Positions 35,706-45,890 of a stretch of DNA of 64,000 nt are shown in pieces; positions within the stretch are counted from its first letter, which is position 1; every line of letters starts with the position of its first letter. The notes below the pieces were generated by a model, which saw only the letters and a program-made list of their open reading frames with translations, had not been told where the DNA came from and did no database searches. Origin of the DNA: Quillaja saponaria (lineage: Eukaryota; Streptophyta; Magnoliopsida; Fabales; Quillajaceae); the NCBI GenBank assembly GCA_029379385.1, contig CM055613.1, positions 11,736,001 to 11,800,000 on the forward strand, given 5' to 3'. A program made the translations under genes and the position numbers.

Positions 35706-38030
35706 TGCTCTAACAATAGCAATCGGTTCACAAATCTCTCGTGTTGCTTGGAAAGTCAGCACCTGCACAGGCACCGGCACCGACACCGGCACCAGGCAAC
35801 CAAGGGCTTTGGATTTGGCATCAGTTCTTGTCAAAGTATGAAAAATAATACCATGGCTTCATGTATTTCATAAAGTATTTGCTAGAAATTGCTGATGATT
35901 TTTATCTACTTCGGCAAATTTGTAATTAGTTTCTCCTGAATAAAAAAAAAAAAAAAACACTTTCTTTTTCCTCTATTGTTTGACTAAGTATTTCGTCATT
36001 TGGTTTTTCACCTATTTCTAGAGCATTTAGGAGATTCACGGTCACCTTTATTACATACTTGTAGTCGTGACTAATTGGCTGTTTAACTGGATGGTGGCTG
36101 CCTGTGCATAAAACCTGCCATGTAACAGTCATAAATACACCCTTTAACAATGTTGCATTCTTTACAGTCCATTCTCATCCAGGTAGGATTGGCCAACTTG
36201 GGAAGTTTCCAACCTAATCTTTTTTCTGGCATATATTGATTCTGCCATTTATATTATGTTATATCCTTGATTTAGATAGTGCCTATTGCATTTGAAATCC
36301 CGGACATGTCATATTTCCATTTAGGCTGTTATTCATTAAAAAGAATGAGTTTAAAGCCTCGTGTGCTGGTCCTGATGATTGCCTAGAAACGTCCTGATGA
36401 TTTGCATTTATATTATGCGAAAAGATGCAAATAATAGGCCATTCATAATATGATTTCCCTCCAGTTCTTCATAGAACTATAAAATTCTTTGGTTCTTCAT
36501 TGTGCTGACTTTCACTTTTAAGTTGAAACAATCATCTATGTTGATCCTGAATGTCCACCAAGATGACAGAAATTGCGTACCGTTAGTTTCTAACAATAGT
36601 ACATATCTATGCATGCTTGACATGATACCTGCATACCCCCACATTGCTTTGCTCTCTCTCACACACAAACATAACAGGCAATAAGATTAGAAATGTGGTG
36701 TCTGATGGCTTTCTACCCACACCCATTTTCATACGACTAGTCCTGTGAAATTATAATTATTCTCATGGTAAAATAATCTAATATGATTTAGATGCAGAAG
36801 ATGGTCTGTGCGTATGAACATAGCCACAGGGTTGCACAAATCAGGGCACTAGGTCAATTTAAATATGTACAAACTAAGAATTTACTTGAAAAAATCAGAA
36901 AACTATTATTGAGAGCAGTTCATGTTCCCTGATTCCAATGGTTTTAAGTGGAATCTGAAATATTTTTTGTAATTTTGCCCAGGGAGTTGATATTTCTTTG
37001 TCATTGCCTAATTACTAAATCATTGGTTGTGTTCTTCGTTATTTCTTCTTGTTTCTATTTGTTTAGTTGAATGTCTTATATTATTGAACTTGAAGTGGTA
37101 GTGATTCTTTATTGTTACTTGTATCGAGAGCTAAGGATGACAAACATTTCACTAGAATGTGTTTGTCTATATTGTATTTATTTGTTTCACATCTACTTCT
37201 AGACTGGTGGGAAATGGATGGATTTTTCTAAATTTCTTGGCTCAAATGGTAGCAATATGGCTTCAATTTCTGCATGAAGGCATTTTTATTTATTTATTTA
37301 CATATTCATTATTGCACCCAAGGGTTTGATGAAGTCATCGGTTAACCATACTTTTTATCTGAGCAAAAAAAAAGTCAAGCATACTTTTTCTAAATTCATG
37401 GTCTTAGATGTTGAATGAGATTGTACTGAGTAGAGAAGGACGAAGGTAGAGTTCCAACAGTTGAGGAGGGAAGTATAGCAAGCAGAAACAGGGGATTCCT
37501 ACTGCCTTGTTAGTCAATGGTAGCTCAAAAATTAAAATTTAAAATTTAAAAATAAGAAAAATTCTTAATCTCAAAACTAATTAAAAAATTGAAATTGTAT
37601 ATAATCATGTTGGTGTAGTTTTATTCGCCTCATTCCCATGGAAATCCCTCTTTAAGATCAAAGCGGCCAAAATTATAAATATCCCAAAGGCAATGGCCGA
37701 TGAGTTCAAGTAATGCTATCATATTTCTAGATTAGTATTTTCCACCTAATTGTCTGTAAAACTCTCTCAAAGAGATAAAACTTCCCATTCAACTCAACTA
37801 AATATTAAACTTCAAACTAGTTGGATTAGTTACATAAATTATTCTCGTCCATTTACCTAAATTATTCTCGTCTATTTGCGTCTGCCCAACACAATATTTT
37901 TAGTGAAGTGTGTAAGAAATAACAAGCCTTAGCCGGTTTGCAACGTTTCAGTTGGCGGTTGGTGAAATAATTTGAGCTTTGCTCCTTCCACTGACCAAGT
38001 GACTCAAACTGTGCAGTTTTAGGTTAGTCT
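35706..38030. other. Glucanase 3' region and intergenic DNA
   Basis: The 3' UTR includes an (ACCGGC)-type short repeat (about 35762-35795). The rest is AT-rich with no supported gene; the small frames at 35926-36150 and 36477-36684 lack recognisable domains. Confidence 0.5.
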
Positions 38031-38035
38031 GTCCC

Positions 38036-38043
38036 TATATATT
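38036..38043 (+). promoter_or_regulatory. Predicted TATA box of phytocyanin 1
   Basis: TATATATT lies 120 bp before the ATG at 38156, so the miR398-like element at 38123 falls in the transcribed 5' UTR. Confidence 0.5.
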
Positions 38044-38122
38044 TTCAACAGAGCTAAATTACTTCTAAGCTTTTCACTCCATAGTCACAGAGAAAGACTG
38101 AGAAAGAGCCATCAAAAAGTTA

Positions 38123-38143
38123 CAGGGGCGACCTGGATACACA
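38123..38143 (+). promoter_or_regulatory. miR398-complementary element in the 5' UTR of phytocyanin 1
   Basis: CAGGGGCGACCTG (38123-38135) pairs without a gap to miR398 nucleotides 21 down to 9 (family knowledge of the eudicot miR398b/c form). 38136 is a G:U wobble with nucleotide 8, nucleotides 7 and 6 are mismatched, and ACACA (38139-38143) pairs with nucleotides 5-1. It ends 12 bp before the ATG. Similar elements occur at 48002 and 55245. Confidence 0.75.
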
Positions 38144-38155
38144 ACTAAGAAATAG

Positions 38156-39095
38156 ATGGCTAAGTTAATCAGTGTGGCAATTAGAATAGTAGTTTTGGCT
38201 GCAGTACTGCTACAGAGCATAGAAGCTGCAGAATATGTGGTAGGAGATTCTAAAGGTTGGATAGTTCCTACTGGTGGCGCTTCCGTTTATACCAGCTGGG
38301 CTTCCAATCATACCTTCAAAGTAGAGGACACTCTAGGTGAATTTCTCCACACACACAATAACTTAAATCATGTGCCTTTGATCACAAAAGAATTCACCAT
38401 AATGGCTTTCTGAATTGCGTATATAGCCCATGCCAATATATATAGGACATGGGATACAGCACACGTTAACCCCACGACACAATTTGAGATATAACAGCTT
38501 TGACGCTGTTTATATATCTCTTGGGAACTCACCAGTAGTCCAATATACAGCTGATTGAAAGCCATGCTTTGAGAATATCATTTTCTTTTTTAAAATTATC
38601 TAATTTCTTTCACGTTTTAACTTATTATATATATAGTCTTCTCCTACAAATTTAGTATGGTTTTGATTGATCTGTGAAATGGTTCTCCTTTTCTTTTCAG
38701 TGTTCAACTTCACCACTGGAAGGCATGACGTCAGCACTATTAGCAAGAGAGACTTCGATGATTTCAATGATGACAATACTATGGATCTCATAACCACATC
38801 ACCTGCAAAATTCACCTTAAATCGGACTGGGGAATACTACTTCACATGCACCTTCCCAACTCATTGCTCCAAGGGTCAAAAGTTATCTATAAAAGTCTCT
38901 GGCTCTTCCCCTGCACCAACTGAAGCTCCTTCTTCTCCACCGGAAGGAAGTGTCCCTAGTTCACCTTCTGGCAGTGAACCACTGCTACCTTCCAGTACAA
39001 TAGCACCACCACCAGAGGGCTCAGCCATGTCAGTCGATGCTACTTTCTCTGTCATTATCATGACCACTGCTATGAATTTACTTTTTCAGTTTTAG
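38156..39095 (+). CDS. Phytocyanin 1: single-domain blue copper protein, GPI-type tail
   Basis: Exons 38156-38336 and 38701-39095 (phase-1 intron) encode 191 residues: signal peptide to about residue 24 (SIEA/AEY), one plastocyanin-like domain (about 25-125), a Pro/Ser/Glu-rich arabinogalactan-like linker, and a C-terminal hydrophobic segment (FSVIIMTTAMNLLFQF) that suits a GPI signal. The copper ligands His69 (GRHDV), Cys110, His115 and Gln120 (FTCTFPTHCSKGQK) are all present, with Gln as axial ligand as in stellacyanins. The Cys that normally pairs with Cys116 is replaced by Phe82 (DFDDFNDDN), so the conserved disulphide is missing. It is the first gene of the array, with a miR398-like element in its 5' UTR. 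The likely role is a cell-surface electron carrier; the substrate is unknown. Confidence 0.93.
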
Positions 39096-41197
39096 AGTAC
39101 TCAATCTTTTATATATACTCTTCTCCAATGTATTGGCATGTCTAAATTCCATGTTTGTTTTATATATTTCAATTAAAGTTGCTGACTTGCAACTGAGGGA
39201 CTCTAGTGCTTGGATCCGTACTTTCTTATCTTCTCTCTTCCAAGTGCTTAGAAAAGTATTATAATACAGACAGCATGAGTTGAATTTCTTATCAATTTTC
39301 AGTGATACATAAATGAAAACTCAATCACAACCTAATTATACATATTTATTAACTAAGATAAATCTAATTAAAAAATCTGTCAAATTCTCAACACTTTTGA
39401 CATAATCAACTTCGTCTGGGCATAATATTCTAAAATTGATATGGATGCGCTAGTTTGGAAGCTAGCTTTCTCTAGTCAATTCATTAATGTCATGACACTT
39501 GAGACAAATTAGTGTGGTTAAAACAGAGGAGAGATCGAATTCAGTGTCACAGTTAGAAGAATTCTATAAAATAGAATATAAGATGACCTCTCAACTTTAG
39601 TATAAAGCTATTTCTCTCTTCTTAATTCAATTGAAATTTGCAAACTTAAGAAGTTAGTAGACTTTTTTTTTTCTTTTTTTTTTTTACATAAATTGATTGG
39701 GATGTAGTTGATGTTGTAACTCTATGGGATTCGTTTATGAACCATAGCTTCTTTTCTATTTTATTTTTTATGCAAAAGAAATTACCCAAGAGTTGTCAAT
39801 GAAGGCTTAATCTAATTAGTTAAGATGAAGGTGCTAAGACCGTAAGATTCTTAAGTTTGAGTATCTGAAATGGTAATATTTGTGCTTTTGTCTCTTTTTT
39901 CTAAGTTTAAAAGAAAGTAACCTTGTTAATAGGGGTTTGTTTTAATTCATAATTTCCTTAATTAAGCCTCAACTTATATCAATATTAGTTTTCTGTCAAG
40001 TTTAAACTCATAATTAAATTTAATTACTATACATATGGGTGGGGATTCATTGACATGTGTAAAATCGACTCAATCTTACCTTGTCAATAACTTTTCATAG
40101 AATGAGTTTCCCTTGAATCTCATTCTTAGAATAAAAATCCTCGATCGCCATATAGGTCATGATGCCCAAATTTTATATTAATTTGGAACTTTTAGCTACC
40201 TCATATACAGTATTTAAAATGAATAATTTATGAAGTTTTGAAATACAAGAAATTTTGATATACTAGATAAGTTAGGAAATAAGGTGAAATCAATATGAAA
40301 TTTGGTGAGTGCAATTTATATAATAAGTTTTTATAATATAATAGTAGAATTTAAGAGAAACTCATTCCACACAAAGTTATTAGCAGTGTAAAATTATGTT
40401 ATTTTCATAATATTATCAATAAAGATTTTTCACCTTAAACAAAAGAAAAAGAATGCAATGATCAAAATAGCCTTTAATGAAGAAAAATAAAATAAAATTA
40501 TGCTCTTAACTAAATTGACAGTTTCCCTTACTTTTTTTTTGGTTTGGTGATCGGATAGTATCTAAATCAACTTACGCAAACTTTGATTAATCCATCTCTT
40601 TAGTCCGATAAAAGATCGGCACTAAAAAATTTATTGAGATTTTATTTCTTATAACCTCTCCCAATATGGTTTGAAATACACATAAAGTCAATAAAACAAT
40701 AATATTAACTGTTTAACTATTAAATCAATCCTTGCCATCTCACTTTTATTTATTATATTCTACATTACCTTCTCTAATTTTTCTTTTTAACTTTGTATTT
40801 TTAGGTACAATTTCCGAACTTTAAAAGCTAACCCCCTCTTTATTTTTTTCATTTTCTTACCTACATATATAGATCGGCAAGTGATTGATGTTGTAACTTC
40901 AACAACTTTACTATCACTAATATAACTATCAGAAGAATCATTTTTGTACATAAGATGTGGTCGATTGAAAATTGATATAGATAATGGTTTAACCCAAATA
41001 TGATATTTCAAAGTACTAGTAGTTTGTACGAAGCAGCAAGTGACTCTTCAGTAATCTCAAGTGCCTCCACGTACTTCCTATTAGCTAAAAGGATACTCCT
41101 CTGCTACTATTAATTTTGAGACCATCATTTTTACCAGCTTCTGTTCCACATATCCAACATACAAGTTTGTGAAACAAATTATAGCTAAACTACAAGA
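39096..41197. other. Intergenic region with a MITE copy
   Basis: No gene supported. It contains MITE copy 2 (about 40034-40395, listed separately) and AT-rich DNA. Confidence 0.5.
40034..40395. mobile_element. MITE, copy 2 (opposite orientation to 19371-19759)
   Basis: It starts TATGGGTGGGGATTCATTGA then CATGTGTAAAAT, matching the terminal repeat of copy 1. Its interior (for example ATATAGGTCATG, TTTTAGCTAC, AAGTTTTGAAATA, ATACTAGAT) is the reverse complement of copy 1's interior. The right terminus is eroded after GCAGTGTAAAAT. Confidence 0.7.
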
Positions 41198-42033
41198 ATG
41201 AGTGTTGCAATTCGTGTTAGTTTAGTACTGTTACTGGTAGCAGCAGTACTTGGATTAATGGTTCCACAGGAAGCAGAAGGTGTGAAACGTGGTAGGAGAT
41301 GACATTGGTTGGACTGTTCCTCCTGATTTAAATTACTACTCCTCATGGGCTTCCAATCGTACCTTCTCAGTTTCAGACATTCTAGGTGATGATCAACACT
41401 CTTCAGTCTTCCCCTCTTTCATCAATTGATTCTTACTGTTAGCATAATTACACAAGTCCTGTCCTAAAATCTGCTAATTCAGTCTAATATACTGTAACTA
41501 TATATATAAGTATTTACTAACACTGTTTGAAATATTCTTACATAGATTGTAATGTTAAGAGTTGAGAAAGGAGTTAAATTTTTTAATCTTATAGCTAACA
41601 TTGCTGCTTGCATCCAGCGTTTGGTTACGCATTTGGACAACACGACTTTGCGGAAGTGACTAAGGATAGCAACGAAGTGTGCAATGCCACGGAACCGATA
41701 CGGTTAGGAACCATTGGATGGATAAACTACAGCCTTGATAATCCAGGTGATTACTACTTCATCTGCACCTTCCTTTACCAATGTGTTCGTGGACAAAAGT
41801 TAGCCATACATGTCCCTCCGCCACCGGGGTCACAATCACCCCTCATCGCAACGGCACTTCCTCCTGTATTAAATGTTGTCATAGATGCTTCACCACCGGG
41901 GCCACAATCAACCCCTATCGTGGCGGTACTTCCTCCAGTATTAAATGTTGTCATAGCTGCTTCACCACCAAGCCCTCCTCCACTACCCGGGACACAAGCA
42001 GCCCCTATCGAGCGGTGCTTCCTCCTGTATTAG
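41198..42033 (+). pseudogene. Phytocyanin 2: frameshifted, copper-ligand-deficient copy
   Basis: Exon 1 (41198-41385) begins with a signal peptide (MSVAIRVSLVLLLVAAVLGL...). Near 41291 the frame breaks: the expected VGDDIGWTVPPDLNYYSSW lies in another frame, and the exon is 188 nt, which is 2 nt short of the phase every sibling keeps. Exon 2 (41618-42033) has the intron in the same place and keeps the first His (GQHDF) and the Cys (FICTF), but the second His is Gln (LYQC). The Pro-rich tail is a degenerate repeat (LPPVLNVVI-type unit with 72- then 89-nt steps) whose third unit has another 1-nt shift near 42008, ending the frame at 42033 instead of about 42080. No miR398-like element was seen. 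Either a pseudogene or two assembly errors; the lost ligand favours decay. Confidence 0.85.
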
Positions 42034-42990
42034 ATGTTGACATAGGTGCTTCACCACCAAGCGAGGCTGTGGCCGCTCCTTAATTTCCCATTTCTACCTG
42101 GTCAAAGCTCAAGCCCTGGTCCTTATTGCTAACGTTAGCTTATCTAAACTACAAGAAATAAAACTGAAAACTAAAACATCTTTGCTCTATGTACCAAGTT
42201 ATATATATTGCTGCAACATAATGCAGGTTTACTTTGTTGTCTAATGTAAAAGTAGCTACTTAATTCGATATATACAATAGTTGTAATGAAACTACATACA
42301 AAGTACAACAAATCAAAGTATCCAAAGCAATAATTCTCTCGTTAAACTTATTATGTAACTTAAGGGATTGGCCTAATGATTAAGAAGATATGCTCACTTA
42401 ATTGATTTTCTTAGGAGAGTAAATTCTCAAGTTCCGACATAGATGACATGATTTTGATTGGACAGGAAAATGCTTAGTCAAGGTGAATGGAAGCTGGTCC
42501 AAACAAACCTGACTATAAATTAAAAACATAATTATCAAGTGAAGAATTAATTAATGGTGCATGTCAGATTGTGTACTATAGAAAATCGCAAAGGCCAAAT
42601 GTCTTATAAACTAATTAAATTAAAAGATTAAAGTCTAATTTAATTTAGCTTTTGAATAGATTATTGAAATTGGTTTTTATTGAATATTATTTGGAAAATA
42701 GCAAGTTGTAAATATTTTAGCTATTCCATACTTTTTCTACTCACTTTTTATAAAATTTTACTCAGTCCTTGAGTAAGATTTATACTTTAACGAAAGACTC
42801 AGTGAGATATATAAAAGATAAAACATTTATTCGGGTAAATTATAGTAGATAGAAAAAGAAATTTAACATATATACTTAACATGATGAGGCAGCTTTTGCC
42901 CATATTCATGAATTAAAAAAAATTACACTATACCAAAAAAATTTATATAGAAAAACTAATTCTCTACACACATAATGCTCTCATTACTCT

Positions 42991-43330
42991 CACTACAAGA
43001 AAAAACACTATCAGTGACAGTGAAATGCTATCAATGATAATATAAATACGATTGCTAATGAACATTAACGACATTACACTGTCACTTAAAGTCTGTAATT
43101 CATGCTGTTGTTGCTAATGTACATTTCTACGGCAGGCTGTCACTGATAGTCACAAGCAATACCTCTTTTGTCGTTGATAGTTATTTCTAATAGTTGGAAG
43201 GGCATTTATAATAGACAAGGGTATTGTCTTTACTGATAAATATCAGCACGACGACGCTCTATTTCTGAAACTTTTTGTCATTACACACTTCTTGTCGTTA
43301 ATAGTGCATACTGGAGACAACGTTCTTATC
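42991..43330 (+). mobile_element. CACTA-type left terminus, rest of element not found
   Basis: CACTACAAGAAAAAACACTA at 42991 is a canonical plant CACTA end. Sub-terminal repeat-like words follow (CTATCAGTGACAG, TGTCACTGATAGTCACA, TTATCATTGAT in both orientations) to about 43330. This family differs from the element at 1-7875, whose sub-terminal unit is ACCGACCAAC. No matching right end (CTTGTAGTG) was seen downstream, so it is truncated or a deletion derivative. Confidence 0.65.
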
Positions 43331-43429
43331 TTTGATAGGCTGTGTCTAGTCAAAAAAAAATTTATTTTTATCAACGGCATCATTCCATGTCTCTGTTATT
43401 GAATTTTGTTGTCACTGTTAGTTTTTTGA

Positions 43430-43670
43430 TTTTTTGATTTAATTTTTGATTGTTTTGTAAACCTTTAATACATTTATAAAAAACCGAATACACCTGAAAT
43501 ATTTAAAAAAATACACTCATAAAAAATTATATTGTTGCTGCGTTTTATTTATTTTTTTAATTTAATTTTTGATTGTTTTGTAAACCTGTAATACATTTAT
43601 AAAAAAAACCAAATACACCTGAAATTTTTTTTTAAAAAAAGACACTCATAAAAAATTATATTGTTGTTAC
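43430..43670 (+). repeat. Tandem repeat, 123-bp period, two copies
   Basis: AATTTTTGATTGTTTTGTAA starts at 43441 and again at 43564. Each is followed by ATACATTTATAAAAAA, ACACCTGAAAT and ACACTCATAAAAAATTATAT. Confidence 0.85.
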
Positions 43671-44699
43671 GTTTTCTTTATCATGGACAAAGTATTGCTG
43701 ATAAATTACAAATAGAAACTTATGACTCTAAAACTAAACTCCATATATATGATATGAAGAATGATAAACTTCAAAAAAATATAATATATATTTGCTACAT
43801 TGAAATGGTATTTTGTTAAATTAATTGTTCTGCTTAAATTCTTTTTCCTTGTGAACAATTACAATATGATATGTTACTACTACTACAACCAATTAATTGC
43901 ACTATTGTCTAAATACTATAACGAAGCATGAGATGTATATCTTTCAGAAATTACTCTTCGTGAAAAAATTCAATCCGAGTAAGTGACATAAGCTCCTTAA
44001 AATAAATAGTCTTTTCCACCAAAAAAAAAAAGTAGCCCAAATTTATATGGATGTACCTCAAATTCACAAAGAATCTTTTTTTTTTTTTCTTGACAGAGCA
44101 ACATAAGGCATGTAGCCTTCTTCTTCTTCATTAACTCATTCATGTTTTATTCGATGAAATATGAACCAGAAATCTTTTAACTCAAAGACTCAAATTTAAT
44201 TTTTTGAATGTTCTCTTGAAGATACTTTTAATTGCTTGCTTCATTAAGATTATTTTTAAATCTGCACCTCAAGTATACTTATTAATTTTTCTGTCTTTCA
44301 GAGATGGAAAAGGGAGACTGGCGTTTACAACTTTCTTTCAAAAGTTGATTACTGAAAATATTAGGCAAGGTGAGGCAAAACCCATGATGTCTTCAAAAGG
44401 TTCATTTTCCTTTCAAGGTTTTGACCATCCCTATTATGAAATTATTTATTTGGGCAGTCCGACTAATGCAATTATGAAAGAGCAACCAAGTCTAGGTAGT
44501 AATCATATATATATTACAACTCTTCTGCTTCACCTAGCTACTCCTTTCTCAGCTTCTTAATGTATGTAAGAGGCAGCTAGCTAGCTCTTAATATCATTTT
44601 CTTAATGTATGACATAATTTCTTACTACTTTCCATATAGAAAACAAACCGAAGTCTCAAATTTTCATAGGAACACAAGAAAAGGTGGGAAGAAAGAGAA

Positions 44700-45890
44700 A
44701 TGGCTGGAAGGATCATTGAATTGGCTATTTTAGCCATTTCAGTGTCTGCTATCTTACGGAACACAGCTGCACAGAAAAAACATGTAGTTGGTGATGAGTT
44801 GGGATGGTTCCTTCCTCCTAGAGGCCCCATTGCTTATGATACTTGGGCTTCATTGCAAACCTTCAGTGTTGGTGACATTCTTGGTAAAAGTTTCATTTTT
44901 AAGTTTTGTTTCCAAGAATTCTTATTAGAAATTCTGTAATCAATTACAGTAAATGAGAGTTTATATGTGAGACTGGTTTTTTGCTTGAATGCAGCGTTCA
45001 ATTTCATAAACGAAGAACAAGATGTAGCACAAGTAACAAACGAAGCATACAAGACCTGCAATTCAACAAATCCCATCTCCCTTAAGGCAACTAGCCCGGC
45101 AAATTTCTCACTACATTCTCCAGGAGATTACTATTTCATAAGCTCCTTCGACCGTCATTGCCTTCTGGGACAAAAGCTAGCCATTAGTGTACCTGCTTCT
45201 AGTCCACAACCTAGCCCTGCTGTAAGCCCCAGAGGACCAATTACCTATACCGTTGGCGATGAACTCGGATGGCTTGTCCCACCTGCTGCTGAAATTGCTT
45301 ATCATACATGGGCTTTTGGGAACGCATTTATAGTTGGAGACACTCTTGGTACTAAACCCAAAAAAATACAAAATTTCCTATTTATTTCGTTAACAAACAA
45401 GAAGTTGATAAATTATAAATCAATCCGGGACTTTACCTAATAGCTTAAACTTCGATCTGATTGATTCTTTGACAAGAACTCCTTTTTAAAAAGTCTGTTT
45501 CTACTTTCTTGCAGTTTTTCAATACATTAACGGAGCACAAGATGTCGCAGAAGTTAACAAAGAAGCTCACGAAAATTGTGAGACTAAGAAGGCAATATTG
45601 CTGTTTATGCAAGTAGTCCAACCAGCATCATCCTTAATATCACAGGCGAGCATTTCTACACTAGCACCTATTCGCTTCACTGTGCCTTGGATCAAAAGTT
45701 AGCCATTAATGTTACTGCCAGAAGCTCTTCAGCTTCCTCACCAGAAAGTTCCTTATCACCTTCCTCTTTAGGTCCCTCTGCCAATGGACCCACCTCTGCT
45801 CCTCCATTAAACTCGAAGTCATCCAAGATTATTTCTGGATATATAGCTACCTTCGTGGTCATTGTTATCGCTTTGGCTTTCTTTTATTGA
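44700..45890 (+). pseudogene. Phytocyanin 3: two-domain, copper-less (early-nodulin-like), frameshift in domain 2
   Basis: Exons 44700-44883, 44995-45348 and 45515-45890, all phase-1 junctions. Exon 1 gives a signal peptide and the first half of domain 1. Exon 2 gives the second half of domain 1, a short Pro/Ser linker and the first half of domain 2 (ITYTVGDELGWLVPPAAE). Exon 3 gives the rest and a GPI-type tail (YIATFVVIVIALAFFY). Domain 1 lacks two copper ligands (Gln70 for His, Ser111 for Cys) but keeps His116, Gln121 and the disulphide Cys83/Cys117. Domain 2 shows the same losses (GAQDV; YTSTYSLHC). One base is missing near 45590, so the frame runs to a stop at about 45704; the natural frame resumes immediately and is open to TGA 45888. 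That single lesion could be an assembly error, in which case this is a roughly 304-residue two-domain ENODL protein. No miR398-like element. Confidence 0.85.

Larger units (their letters stand above)
42034..44699. other. Intergenic, with transposon debris and an unexplained open frame
   Basis: It contains a CACTA-type left end at 42991 and a 123-bp tandem repeat (43430-43670), both listed separately. A 118-codon + frame (44204-44560, no ATG start) reads like coding text (RQGEAKPMMSSKGSFSFQGF...), but I recognise no family, so it is not called a gene. Confidence 0.5.

Noticed and set aside
44594..45076. Antisense frames over phytocyanin 3
   Set aside because: The plus strand carries the conserved phytocyanin domain.
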